Below, piece after piece: positions 8,357 to 17,564 of a stretch of 64,000 nt of DNA. Below the pieces are notes generated by a model, which was not told where the DNA came from, did not search any database, and was given only the letters and a program-made list of their open reading frames with translations. The DNA comes from Bacillota bacterium. GTDB taxonomy: Bacteria > Bacillota > Clostridia > DSM-8532. The position numbers were made by a program, and so were the translations under genes. The stretch covers positions 186,001 to 250,000 of the forward strand of contig JAEZJF010000013.1 of NCBI GenBank assembly GCA_023415825.1, read 5' to 3'. Numbering within the stretch: position 1 is the stretch's first letter; each line of letters begins with the position of its first letter.

Positions 8357-10798
8357 ATGAGCTATTCAACACAGATCGATAAAAAATGGCAGAAGAGATG
8401 GGAAGAAAGCAACCTATATAAATTTAACCGAGAACAGCTTGATAAAAAGCTCTACTGCCTTGAAATGTTTTCCTACCCCTCGGGGGCTAATCTCCACGTG
8501 GGGCATTGGTACAATTATGGTCTGACAGATTCCTGGGCGCGTATGAAGCGGATGCAGGGCTATAATGTCTTTCATCCCCAGGGCTTTGATGCCTTTGGCC
8601 TGCCTGCCGAAAATTATGCTATAAAGACAGGTATTCATCCCAAGGATTCGACTTTAAAAAACATTGAGACCATGAAGCAGCAGTTGAAGGCCATGGGCGC
8701 TTCTTTTGACTGGGATTATGATGTTGTGACCTGCTCTCCCGAATACTACAAGTGGACCCAGTGGATCTTTCTGCAGCTTTATAAAAAAGGTCTGGCCTAT
8801 AGAAAGAATGCACCTGTGAACTGGTGTCCCAGTTGTAAAACCGTCCTGGCTAACGAGCAGGTCATTGACGGAAGCTGTGAACGCTGCAACTCCGAAGTGA
8901 CTAAAAAGAATTTGACCCAATGGTTCTTTAAAATTACCGAGTATGCTCAGGAGCTCTTAGATTGCCTGCCTGGTCTTGATTGGCCTGAAAAGACCAAGAA
9001 AATTCAGACCAACTGGATTGGACGCTCGGAAGGTGCAGAAATAGAATTTAAAGTTGAAAATAAGGACATTTCTTTCAGAGTTTTCACCACCCGGGCAGAT
9101 ACCCTTTATGGTGTGACCTATGTGGTGCTGGCCCCTGAAAATGAGCTTGTCGATGAAATCACCACTCCGGAGTATAAAGAGAAGGTTGAAGCTTATCGGG
9201 ATCAAGTTAAGAAAGTTTCGGAGATTGACCGTCTTTCAACGGTACGTGAAAAAACCGGTGTTTTTACAGGCGCATATGCCATTCACCCCTTAACCGGCGA
9301 AAAGGTGCAGATATGGGTCGCCGACTATGTTCTGGCAGGCTACGGTACGGGTTGTGTCATGGCTGTTCCCGCTCATGATGAACGTGATTTTGAATTTGCC
9401 ACCAAATATAACCTGGATATCAAACGTGTCATTAAGGGCAAGGATGGAGTGGATGATACACTTCCCTTTACCGATTATGGTCTGTTAACGGCAAGCCAGG
9501 AATTTGATGGAGTAACCTCTGATGAAGCCCGGGTAGGCATTGTGAAAAAACTGGAAAAGGATGGCCACGGTGAACTTAAGGTCACCTACCGCCTGCGTGA
9601 CTGGTTGGTTTCAAGGCAACGGTACTGGGGTTCGCCAATTCCTGTTGTGCACTGTGATAAATGTGGCGCAGTGCCGGTTCCAGAGGATCAGTTGCCTGTT
9701 GAGCTGCCTTATAATGTGGTATTTACTCCTGATGGCGAATCACCTCTGGCCAAGTGTGAAGAATTTATTCATACCACCTGTCCTTCCTGTGGAGGACCTG
9801 CCAGAAGGGATTCAGATACCCTGGATACCTTTGTCTGCTCAAGTTGGTATTTCTTAAGGTACCCGGACAGCAAAAATTCTCAGGAGGCCTTTAACCGGGA
9901 TTGGATCAACAAGATGCTTCCTGTCGACAAATATGTGGGCGGCGCCGAACATGCCGCGATGCATCTTCTGTATGCGCGCTTTTTCACAAAGGCCTTGCGG
10001 GATATGGGTTATCTTGATTTTGACGAACCCTTCCTGTCACTGGTACACCAGGGTTCTATTCTGGGTGCTGACGGACAAAAGATGTCAAAGTCCAGAGGCA
10101 ATACGGTAAACCCGGATGAATATATTCAGAAATTTGGCTCCGATGTCTTCAGAATGTATCTGGCCTTTGGTTTTGCCTATATTGAAGGCGGGCCATGGAG
10201 TGATGACGGCATTAAGGCCATTGACCGCTTTGTGGGACGTGTGGAAAGATTGGTAGAAAAGATTATTGTAGAAAGAAAAGAAGCTTCCGCCAATACCATG
10301 GGCCCTGATGAGAAGGAACTCAATCTGGTAAGACACAACGCCATAAAGAGCGTAACCGCCGATACGGAGCAATTCCAGTTTAACACTGCCATTGCAAGGC
10401 TCATGGAGCTGGTCAATGCCATTTACAAATATGATGCTCTGGGAACGAAGAATCGCACCCTTTTAGAGGATACCGTCCGAGACCTTGTTAAACTGTTGGC
10501 ACCCTTTGCTCCGCATTTTACCGAAGAATTATGGGAGATGCTTGGAGAAAAAACGTCCCTGTTTAACCAAGCCTGGCCGGAACACGACGAGAAAGCTTTG
10601 ATCAGGGATGAGGTGGAGCTGGCTGTTCAGTTTAACGGGCAGATCCGGTTTAAAATAACTGTGCCGTCAGATGCCGATAACAAAACCATCGAGGAAATTG
10701 CGTTGAAGGATTCCCGCTCGGCACCGTTCCTTGATGGAAAAAGCATTGCTAAGATCATCGTGGTCAAAGGTCGTTTGGTCAATATAGTGGTAAAATAA
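8357..10798 (+). CDS. leuS: Leucyl-tRNA synthetase
   Basis: An 813-residue class Ia synthetase that charges tRNA-Leu. HVGH at residues 47-50 is the HIGH signature and KMSKSRGN at about residue 575 is the KMSKS loop. Between them are the zinc-type cysteines (CPSCKTVLANEQ, CERCNSEV) and the editing domain with TTRADTLYGVTYV and GTGCVMAVPAHDERDFEFA. The C-terminal anticodon-binding domain is present. The start is ATG 8357 with GGAGG. Length and domain order are normal. Confidence 0.98.
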   Translation: MSYSTQIDKKWQKRWEESNLYKFNREQLDKKLYCLEMFSYPSGANLHVGHWYNYGLTDSWARMKRMQGYNVFHPQGFDAFGLPAENYAIKTGIHPKDSTLKNIETMKQQLKAMGASFDWDYDVVTCSPEYYKWTQWIFLQLYKKGLAYRKNAPVNWCPSCKTVLANEQVIDGSCERCNSEVTKKNLTQWFFKITEYAQELLDCLPGLDWPEKTKKIQTNWIGRSEGAEIEFKVENKDISFRVFTTRADTLYGVTYVVLAPENELVDEITTPEYKEKVEAYRDQVKKVSEIDRLSTVREKTGVFTGAYAIHPLTGEKVQIWVADYVLAGYGTGCVMAVPAHDERDFEFATKYNLDIKRVIKGKDGVDDTLPFTDYGLLTASQEFDGVTSDEARVGIVKKLEKDGHGELKVTYRLRDWLVSRQRYWGSPIPVVHCDKCGAVPVPEDQLPVELPYNVVFTPDGESPLAKCEEFIHTTCPSCGGPARRDSDTLDTFVCSSWYFLRYPDSKNSQEAFNRDWINKMLPVDKYVGGAEHAAMHLLYARFFTKALRDMGYLDFDEPFLSLVHQGSILGADGQKMSKSRGNTVNPDEYIQKFGSDVFRMYLAFGFAYIEGGPWSDDGIKAIDRFVGRVERLVEKIIVERKEASANTMGPDEKELNLVRHNAIKSVTADTEQFQFNTAIARLMELVNAIYKYDALGTKNRTLLEDTVRDLVKLLAPFAPHFTEELWEMLGEKTSLFNQAWPEHDEKALIRDEVELAVQFNGQIRFKITVPSDADNKTIEEIALKDSRSAPFLDGKSIAKIIVVKGRLVNIVVK

Positions 10799-10838
10799 GT
10801 TGTGCTTGTTTTAAAGCAATTGTAAAGGGGGTATTTCC

Positions 10839-11225
10839 ATGGATCAGGCCTTCAGGTTCCTGATTATGGCCGCTGTTACATATATAGCTTTTTTGTGTGT
10901 CATAAGGCTTATTATTGGTTCCCAGTACAAGGCCAAGTCTTTCCTTATCAATATCATAGGAATGATTACGGTGTATGGAAGCTTTCTCATAAGCCGCTAC
11001 GGCAACTTTTTAAGGCTTCCGGTCTGGCTTGATTATGTGCTTCCGGTGCTTTTGACAGTATTCCTTCCACCCTTGTCCCTTAAAATGAAGAGCGACCAGA
11101 CGTTAAAATATCTGGCTTTCAGTCTTCTTGCAGTTCCGGTTATTCATCTGGTCTTTTCCTTCTTACTTGGCTGGGGAGAGTTTTTACCCTTTATTAAGAT
11201 CCCGTCACTCTGGAATATTATCTGA
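10839..11225 (+). CDS. Small four-helix membrane protein, unknown function
   Basis: A 128-residue protein made almost entirely of four hydrophobic segments (about residues 5-27, 33-54, 60-83 and 90-117) with basic loops. I do not recognise the family. A strong Shine-Dalgarno (AAAGGGGG) precedes ATG 10839. It follows leuS by 40 bases and is followed at once by a strong terminator, so it is probably the last gene of the rsfS-leuS transcript. Confidence 0.75.
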   Translation: MDQAFRFLIMAAVTYIAFLCVIRLIIGSQYKAKSFLINIIGMITVYGSFLISRYGNFLRLPVWLDYVLPVLLTVFLPPLSLKMKSDQTLKYLAFSLLAVPVIHLVFSFLLGWGEFLPFIKIPSLWNII

Positions 11226-11231
11226 TGAGCA

Positions 11232-11273
11232 TTCGGCAAGTGAACTAAAAGAGGTCACTTGCCGAAAATTTTT
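11232..11273 (+). terminator. Intrinsic terminator after the leuS unit
   Basis: TTCGGCAAGTGA pairs with TCACTTGCCGAA around an 11-base loop, followed by AATTTTT: a 12-bp stem. Confidence 0.9.
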
Positions 11274-11311
11274 CGGAGGGTTATGAATGCTCCGAATAGT
11301 AAAGAATATCA

Positions 11312-11340
11312 TTGCAGCCATTAAAGGCTTAGGGTATAAT
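11312..11340 (+). promoter_or_regulatory. Sigma-A-type promoter for mrnC-rlmB
   Basis: TTGCAG (11312-11317), 17-base spacer, TATAAT (11335-11340). It lies between the leuS-unit terminator and mrnC, in the right direction. Confidence 0.72.
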
Positions 11341-11444
11341 GGGTCAGTATCTTAGGAATTCAGTAGAGTTTGCTTTCCTTGCATGATGGCGTATGCCCGT
11401 GCTCGGATAGCTTTAATAACTTATGATAAGATGAGGTGATGAGG

Positions 11445-11870
11445 TTGGCGCTTGAAAAGGTTGATGAAGTAAGGCTTATGCAGCCCGCTGTTTTAGCCTT
11501 CATGGGAGATGCGGTATTTAATCTCTTTATTCGGGAAAGATTAATTCTAAACAAAAAAGGTACCTCACACCAGCTTCATCTCTATTCCACCGACTATGTA
11601 AAGGCCGCTTCACAGGCAAAAATATCGAAGGTTTTACTGAGTACCTTTACTGAGGATGAGGCCTATATTTTCAGACGAGGAAGAAATGCCAAATCAACAA
11701 CCGTACCTAAAAATGCGGATATCCAGGATTATAAGTATGCCACTGCCTTCGAGGCAGTTATGGGTTTTTTGTATTTAACCGGCCAGCAGGAAAGACTTAA
11801 CGCCCTCATGCAACAAGCAGCCATCCTTATAGAAACAGCTGAAACGGAGATAAAACATGAGAAAGAATGA
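11445..11870 (+). CDS. mrnC: Mini-ribonuclease III
   Basis: About 141 residues: an RNase III catalytic domain without the double-strand RNA-binding domain, as in MrnC, which matures 23S rRNA ends in Firmicutes. The signature LAFMGDAVFNLFIRE carries the acidic metal ligand, and QDYKYATAFEAVMGFLYL is the second acidic motif. The frame opens at GTG 11436 and ATG 11439, but GAGGTG directly abuts these. TTG 11445 has proper spacing and is chosen. It overlaps the next gene by 14 bases, implying coupled translation with the rRNA methyltransferase, a usual neighbour. Confidence 0.93.
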   Translation: MALEKVDEVRLMQPAVLAFMGDAVFNLFIRERLILNKKGTSHQLHLYSTDYVKAASQAKISKVLLSTFTEDEAYIFRRGRNAKSTTVPKNADIQDYKYATAFEAVMGFLYLTGQQERLNALMQQAAILIETAETEIKHEKE

Positions 11871-13428
11871 TAATGATTCAGGAAGAAGCCCAAGGACACC
11901 TTCCGGCAGCAAACCGAGGAGCTCGGGCGCAGGAAAACGCGATGGAAAGCCAAGGGCGGGGGGCGGATTCGAATCCCGCAGCATAAGCAGGGGTTCTGAA
12001 AAGAGTGCAGGCGGCTATAGAGGTTCACGAGGCTCAGATTCCGAGAGATCGGGAGGCTTCGGGGAAGCAAGAAGAAGCACGGACTGGAGTACCGGTGGCT
12101 ACAGAATAACCAAAAAAGGTGCCGGAAAGAGCTCTGGAGGCTTTAAAAGCTATGGGCCGGGAAAAGATGCCGAACAGGGCTCGGGTGAATTTAGAAGGCC
12201 GAGAAGAGACTCAGAAGATTTCAGAGGTCCTAGAAGAGATTCCGACCAAAGAACCGGCGGCTATAGAGGACAAAGAAGAGACGATGCACCTAAAACTGGT
12301 GGTTTCAGGGGGCCAAGAAGAGAGGATGAACCTAGAACTGGTGGCTTCAGAGGGCCAAGAAGAGACGATGAGCCTAGAGCTGGCGGTTTCAGAGGTCCAA
12401 GAAAAGATGATGCGCCTAGAGCCGGCGGCTTCAGAGGTCCAAGAAGAGATGATGAACCTAGAACCGGCGGCTTCAGAGGTCCGAGAAAAGACGATGCGCC
12501 TAAAACCGGCGGTTTCAGAGGTCCAAGAAAAGACGATGCGCCTAAAGCCGGAGGCTATAGAGAGTCTAAGCGAGGCTTTGAGAATAAGGGCTCTCGCGCA
12601 CCCATCAATAAAAAGTTTGATACTCAACGTCCAAAAGAGGACGCGTATGTCAAGAAAGAAGCCATTAAGGATAATATTGAAAATGAACTTGAGGAAAGAG
12701 AGGACAGGGTCGAGGGAAGAAAACCTGTGTTTGAAGCCATAAGATCCGGTCGCCCTATTAATAAGCTCTTTGTCGAAAAGGACAACGAGGATACTATGAT
12801 CTCAAGAATTGTGGCCATGGCGAGGGAAAAGGATGTTCCCATTCAGTATTTTGAGCGCTTTAAGCTCGATGCCATGTCCCAAACCCGCATCCACCAGGGT
12901 GTAATCCTTGAAGTCGCTGCTCAGGAATATGTTGAGGTTGAGGATATTCTAGCAAAAGCAGCCGAGAAAGAAGAAAAACCCTTTATTCTCGTTTTGGACG
13001 GGATTACCGATACCAATAACCTGGGTTCAATAATAAGGAGCGCCGAGTGCTCGGGTGTTCACGGCATTATTATTCCAAAACGCCGCTCAGCAACCTTGAA
13101 TGCAACTGTTGCCAAGGTGGCCGCGGGGGCGCTGGAATATGTACCTGTGGCTCGTGTCAGTAATTTGGTGCAGACCTTGCGCCAGCTTAAAGAAGAAGGA
13201 GTATGGATCGTCGGTGCCGATATGGACGGCGAGAGCAATTACTATGATGCAGACTTGAAAGGCCCCTGCGCCCTTGTAATCGGAGGTGAAGGCGAAGGAA
13301 TTTCAAGGCTTGCCAAGGATGAATGCGACCTGATGGTTAAGATTCCTTTAAAAGGAAAGATATCTTCACTAAACGCCGGAGTCGCAGCTGCGCTTATCAT
13401 GTTCGAGATTTCAAAGCAAAGAGGTTAA
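11857..13428 (+). CDS. rlmB: 23S rRNA 2'-O-methyltransferase RlmB/TrmH-type with long RG-rich repeat extension
   Basis: A 523-residue protein. The last 240 residues, from VEGRKPVFEAIRSGR, are a complete SPOUT methyltransferase: the L30e-like substrate-binding part, LVLDGITDTNNLGSIIRSAE, IGGEGEGIS and IPLKGKISSLNAGVAAA. The group 2'-O-methylates G2251 of 23S rRNA. The first 284 residues are low-complexity Arg/Gly/Ser/Asp, with seven 14-residue repeats of TGGFRGPRRDDEPR type at residues 133-230. This extension is not part of the normal family (about 245 residues) and resembles RGG-type RNA-binding disorder. It overlaps mrnC by 14 bases and ends at a terminator. Confidence 0.93.
   Translation: MRKNDNDSGRSPRTPSGSKPRSSGAGKRDGKPRAGGGFESRSISRGSEKSAGGYRGSRGSDSERSGGFGEARRSTDWSTGGYRITKKGAGKSSGGFKSYGPGKDAEQGSGEFRRPRRDSEDFRGPRRDSDQRTGGYRGQRRDDAPKTGGFRGPRREDEPRTGGFRGPRRDDEPRAGGFRGPRKDDAPRAGGFRGPRRDDEPRTGGFRGPRKDDAPKTGGFRGPRKDDAPKAGGYRESKRGFENKGSRAPINKKFDTQRPKEDAYVKKEAIKDNIENELEEREDRVEGRKPVFEAIRSGRPINKLFVEKDNEDTMISRIVAMAREKDVPIQYFERFKLDAMSQTRIHQGVILEVAAQEYVEVEDILAKAAEKEEKPFILVLDGITDTNNLGSIIRSAECSGVHGIIIPKRRSATLNATVAKVAAGALEYVPVARVSNLVQTLRQLKEEGVWIVGADMDGESNYYDADLKGPCALVIGGEGEGISRLAKDECDLMVKIPLKGKISSLNAGVAAALIMFEISKQRG
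12253..12546 (+). repeat. Seven 42-bp coding tandem repeats in rlmB
   Basis: 7 x 42 bp encode TGGYRGQRRDDAPK followed by variants of [TA]GGFRGPR[RK][DE]D[EA]P[RK]. The unit length is conserved and silent as well as conservative substitutions separate the copies. Confidence 0.92.
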
Positions 13429-13445
13429 TATTTTGTAAAACGATG

Positions 13446-13474
13446 AGGCTCTTCCCTTGGGAAGAGCCTTTTAT
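13446..13474 (+). terminator. Intrinsic terminator after rlmB
   Basis: AGGCTCTTCCC-TTG-GGAAGAGCC followed by TTTTA. It ends only 14 bases before the next start codon, so the AraC-GH39 gene has no room for its own promoter after it. Confidence 0.88.
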
Positions 13475-13488
13475 AGGGGGATGTTTAT

Positions 13489-15948
13489 ATGGATTCGAAC
13501 TATGAAATAATCCGTTACAAACAGGGCCTCAGCGCACGTATCATCGTGCACAGCGTTAATCGGTTCAAGTTTCATTGGCATAAAGAGATTGAGATACTTT
13601 TGGTGCTTAAAGGAAGTATATTTCTTTATATAAATGGCCAAAAACACACACTTCACGAAGATGACATTTTTCTGATCAATTCAAATGAAATACATAGCAG
13701 TGTGGCAAATGAGGAGAATATCCTAGTTGCAGTACAAATAAATCCTGAGCTTTTTCAGAAAACATTTCCGGGATTACAGGATATCTATTTTAAATGTCAT
13801 TCGTGTCAATCAGGCGGACAGAAGCCGGAAGTCTTTTCTCAATTGCGCTCTTTTATAGCACAAATGATTGTCGAATATAACAAATCCGGAGAAGGGTATC
13901 AGCTGGCAATTGAAGGAACACTCAATACCATGCTCGCCTATATTGTCCGCAATATGCCCAGATTACAAAACAACAATGCCAGGATTCTGTTCCAGGATAA
14001 GGACATCCCGCGCATCAAGCATATCATGGAATATATTGACAATCATTATTCTGAAAAAATAACCCTTGATGATATTGCGCGTAGTGAATTTTTAAGTGTC
14101 TATTATGTTTCTCACTTCTTCAAAGAAAAAGTTGGACTGACTTTACAGGAATATTTAAACCACATTAGGCTTCATAAGGCTATAGCTCAGCTTGATCAAT
14201 CAAACAAGCTTATCGGTGATATTGCTGTTGATTGTGGTTTTGCAAGTACAAAAGCCTTTAACAAAGCCTTTAAGGATTTTTACCGGTTGACTCCCAGTGA
14301 ATATCGTGGGCTGAAAATACTGAATGGAGCTGATTTTCAAGAGAGTGCTTCATATATGGAGTTCGATTCCCATCAAGCCATGAGCAAGCTTAAAGAATAC
14401 TTGGATGCAGAAGCACCTTCCCATGCAGTGATCAACCCTATAAAAATAAAACAAGTGTCTAAAAGTGTACAGGATAAAGCATCTCCGCTAGTGCATTTTT
14501 GGAAAAAGCTAGCCACTGTTGGACGCGCATATGACTGCCTGCGTTCTGACCTACAGCAGCAAATAGCCATGGCTGCAAGAGAGCTGAATTTTAAATATAT
14601 CAGATTCCATGGTATTTTCAGTGATGAAATGAGGATTATTGCTGTAAACAGTGACGGGTCTATAAGCTATTGCTGGCAGTATATTGATACTTTTTTAGAT
14701 TTTCTTCAGGAAGCGCAGATCAGGCCTTTCTTCGATCTTACATTTATGCCATCCGCATTAAAAAGCAAGGATGTTTCGATTTTCTGGTATAAAGGGAATA
14801 TATCCGCTCCTAGAGACATAAAGGCTTGGCTGGACCTGGTAAGAAATTTTGTTAGGCATTGCATCAATCGCTATGGTATAAATGAGGTCAGATTATGGTA
14901 CTTTGAAATCTGGAATGAACCCGATTTTATGTGGGCGGGTACAAAAGAGGAATACTTTATCTTTTTACAGGAAACCATTCAAGCTTTATTGGAGATTGAT
15001 GGAGAGCTGCGTGTTGCAGGGCCTTCCATACTCCAAAACACTAAATTCTCTTCCATGACCATTAGTGAAATAGTGGATTTCTTAAACGAAAAGAAAATCA
15101 AAATGCCCTATTTTACTTACCATATCTATGGAGAAAACGATTTTTACTTAAATAACAAGGACGGTATGATTCCGCTTCTGGGAGGCTTGGACTTTGTAAA
15201 AGAATGTATTGATATGTATTCTTCTGAAATTCAAAAGCTGAAATACCCTGTTAAAGAAGTTCATATAACGGAATTCAATATTTCTGCAGTTCGTAAAAAT
15301 TATCTGCTTGATACAATGTTTCCTGCCTGTTACATTATCAATAGCGCCCTTAGAAACCTGGGGAAGCTGGATAGTCTTGGCTTCTGGACTTTATCAGATA
15401 TATTTGAAGAAAATGACCAGCTCTCTCCGCCCTTTGGGGGAGGCTTTGGTATGATTACAACCGAAGGAATAAAAAAACCTTCCTACTATGCTTACTTTTT
15501 TCTCAATATGCTTGGAGATGAGCTTCTTGATTTAACTGACGATATGGTAATAACACGTCGTGGAAGCAGCATTCAGATACTCGCTTATAACTACCTGTTC
15601 TATGACAAATTGTTCCTAAGCGGTGATAGATCCTCGCTAAGCTTTGAACACCGATATGATGTTTTCGAGGACAAGCCTCCCTTAAACATAAGCTTTCAGC
15701 TATCAGGATTAAGCGGAAAATACCGAGAAACCAGATATACACTTGACCGTGATCATGGGAGCGCTTTTGACCTTTATCAAAAGATGGGAAGCCCTGATAA
15801 TCTGACTATCTCTGATGCAAAATACCTGGAATATACTGCTCGCCCAACCCTTCATATCTTTAGCCATGACATTGAGGATGATTTTTCAGGTACGATGCAA
15901 ATCCCGCAGCATGGTATTTGTATGATGATACTTGAAAAGCAATACTGA
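13489..15948 (+). CDS. AraC-family regulator fused to a GH39-type glycosidase domain
   Basis: An 819-residue fusion. Residues about 1-110 form a cupin sensor (FHWHKEIEILLVLKGSI). Residues about 180-280 are a double helix-turn-helix of AraC type (KITLDDIARSEFLSVYYVSH; IGDIAVDCGFASTKAFNKAF). From about residue 330 there is a TIM-barrel GH39 domain of beta-xylosidase type with the acid/base Glu477 in WYFEIWNEPD and the nucleophile Glu595 in VHITEFNIS. Both catalytic Glu are present. The barrel may act as a sugar sensor or as a cytoplasmic glycosidase. It heads the glycoside locus (symporter, GH3 enzymes, esterase). The start is ATG 13489 behind AGGGGG. Confidence 0.9.
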   Translation: MDSNYEIIRYKQGLSARIIVHSVNRFKFHWHKEIEILLVLKGSIFLYINGQKHTLHEDDIFLINSNEIHSSVANEENILVAVQINPELFQKTFPGLQDIYFKCHSCQSGGQKPEVFSQLRSFIAQMIVEYNKSGEGYQLAIEGTLNTMLAYIVRNMPRLQNNNARILFQDKDIPRIKHIMEYIDNHYSEKITLDDIARSEFLSVYYVSHFFKEKVGLTLQEYLNHIRLHKAIAQLDQSNKLIGDIAVDCGFASTKAFNKAFKDFYRLTPSEYRGLKILNGADFQESASYMEFDSHQAMSKLKEYLDAEAPSHAVINPIKIKQVSKSVQDKASPLVHFWKKLATVGRAYDCLRSDLQQQIAMAARELNFKYIRFHGIFSDEMRIIAVNSDGSISYCWQYIDTFLDFLQEAQIRPFFDLTFMPSALKSKDVSIFWYKGNISAPRDIKAWLDLVRNFVRHCINRYGINEVRLWYFEIWNEPDFMWAGTKEEYFIFLQETIQALLEIDGELRVAGPSILQNTKFSSMTISEIVDFLNEKKIKMPYFTYHIYGENDFYLNNKDGMIPLLGGLDFVKECIDMYSSEIQKLKYPVKEVHITEFNISAVRKNYLLDTMFPACYIINSALRNLGKLDSLGFWTLSDIFEENDQLSPPFGGGFGMITTEGIKKPSYYAYFFLNMLGDELLDLTDDMVITRRGSSIQILAYNYLFYDKLFLSGDRSSLSFEHRYDVFEDKPPLNISFQLSGLSGKYRETRYTLDRDHGSAFDLYQKMGSPDNLTISDAKYLEYTARPTLHIFSHDIEDDFSGTMQIPQHGICMMILEKQY

Positions 15949-16000
15949 AGGGGACCTAATATATTTTAACTGTCCCTAAACGAAATATTAGCACTGAGAT

Positions 16001-16040
16001 AGGGCAAATCTTGCTATAAGGTTTTGCTCTTTTTTTATTT
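16001..16040 (+). terminator. Intrinsic terminator after the AraC-GH39 gene
   Basis: GGGCAAATCTTG pairs imperfectly with AAGGTTTTGCTC, followed by seven T. It separates the regulator from the transporter gene. Confidence 0.75.
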
Positions 16041-16163
16041 TTCTTAATCAATAGAGCAAAAAACACCCTCAAAATCAACCCGATTAGGAATGTACCCTTC
16101 CTCTTATCTTGATAGACTTTTTTATAGGAAAAGGTCTTAATTTTGAGTTTGGGAGGCTAAGCT

Positions 16164-17546
16164 ATGGGAAGCCCGGAAAGAATAGGGGAGATCGGAAATT
16201 GCACCACCAGAGTGGAGCGGATCAGCTACGGCTCGTATTTTATGGGCCAGAACATCTTTTATCTTTTTATACTTCAATACTTGATGCTCTTTCTTACTGA
16301 CTACGTTTTTATTTCTCCTGCTGTTGTCGGAATTATCTTTTTAATCGCAAAAATATGGGATGCTGTCAATGATCCTCTCTTTGGAATCATTGTTGACAAG
16401 GTTCATTTGAAAAAGGGTAAATTCAAGCCGTGGATAAAGATTTCAACCTTTTTGATTCCTCTGGCCACCATAGCTATATTCTCAATGTCTGATAAATGGC
16501 CTGTGGGGGTTAAAATCGGTTATGCCTTCGTAACATATATTCTTTGGGATATCATGTATACCATGTGCGATGTGCCTATCTTCGCGCTTGCAACGACTAT
16601 GACAAACAATATACAGGAACGAACGAAAATCATATCCATCGGACGCGTTGCTGCAATGGTGGCCATGCTTGTATTATCGATTGCTTCAATGCCCATTATA
16701 ATGGCAATAGGCTGGACAAAGGCAATCATCATACTTTCAATTCTTGGATTCCTTCTTATGCTGCCGGTTAACCGCTTTGCAAAAGAGCGTTTTGCCGCAC
16801 CGAGCGAAAAAAGCATATCCATCAAGGAAATCTTTTCAGGCTTGACGTCGAACAAATATCTTCTCATTTTCTATGCCGCCAATATTGTTTCAGGCCTTAC
16901 CAATGTAGGTATGGGCTTCGGCAATTATTTCGCTAAGTATAATCTCGGTGGCGAACAGTTTATTCCTTTGGTCATGATGCTCGGAGTCCTCCCGATGCTT
17001 ATATTTTCAGCCATATTGCCGGCCCTCACCAAGAAGCTTGATAAATTTCATATATATTCAGCCGGTATCATAATAAATATTGGTCTGGGCATTGTAAGCT
17101 ATTTTATTGGGTACGGCAATCTCATTGTGTTTTCCGTTTTTGCAGTACTCCGGGGCCTTGCATGGGGCGGTTCCATGACAATGGCATTCTTGTTTGCCGC
17201 CGACTGCGTTGAGTATGGTGAATTCAAAACAGGCAACCGCACCGAAGGAATCGTTTTTTCAGTTCAGACCTTCGCAACAAAGCTCTTCGCTGCGGTTTCA
17301 AGTGCAATGAGCGGATTCTTGCTTTCAGCAATAGGCTATGACGCAACCTTGCCCACTCAGAGCAGCGGCACAACCAATGGCATTTGGGTATCATATATTT
17401 TATTTCCTCTGATTGGCATGGTTCTTTGCCTGCCGCTTCTTAAGCTGTATAAGCTTCGTGATAAAGATGTACAGATCATGGCAATGGCAAACCAAGGCCA
17501 AATAAGCAAAGAAGAAGCTGTAAAAAAGTTATCTCGAACTTATTAA
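16164..17546 (+). CDS. GPH-family sugar:cation symporter (first copy)
   Basis: A 460-residue, twelve-helix major-facilitator protein of the glycoside-pentoside-hexuronide:cation symporter family (MelB/XynP). Markers are AKIWDAVNDPLFGIIVDK after helix 2 and the ADCVEYGEFKTGNRTEGI segment before the C-terminal helices. It would import a di- or oligosaccharide with Na+ or H+. GGGAGG precedes ATG 16164. The GH3 gene follows after 18 bases, so import and hydrolysis are coupled. Substrate cannot be read from sequence; a GH39/GH3 setting suggests beta-linked oligosaccharides such as xylosides. Confidence 0.92.
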   Translation: MGSPERIGEIGNCTTRVERISYGSYFMGQNIFYLFILQYLMLFLTDYVFISPAVVGIIFLIAKIWDAVNDPLFGIIVDKVHLKKGKFKPWIKISTFLIPLATIAIFSMSDKWPVGVKIGYAFVTYILWDIMYTMCDVPIFALATTMTNNIQERTKIISIGRVAAMVAMLVLSIASMPIIMAIGWTKAIIILSILGFLLMLPVNRFAKERFAAPSEKSISIKEIFSGLTSNKYLLIFYAANIVSGLTNVGMGFGNYFAKYNLGGEQFIPLVMMLGVLPMLIFSAILPALTKKLDKFHIYSAGIIINIGLGIVSYFIGYGNLIVFSVFAVLRGLAWGGSMTMAFLFAADCVEYGEFKTGNRTEGIVFSVQTFATKLFAAVSSAMSGFLLSAIGYDATLPTQSSGTTNGIWVSYILFPLIGMVLCLPLLKLYKLRDKDVQIMAMANQGQISKEEAVKKLSRTY

Positions 17547-17564
17547 TGAAAGGATGCATCCACT

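Noticed and set aside
12253..12546. Regular 42-bp repeats, CRISPR-like at first sight
   Set aside because: No unique spacers; the repeats are contiguous, in frame and encode the RG-rich part of the rlmB protein.
12211..12627. Long open frame on the minus strand (and another at 12119-12742 plus) in the rlmB repeat
   Set aside because: Both are shadows produced by the codon-periodic repeat; neither has a ribosome site or a protein-like sequence.
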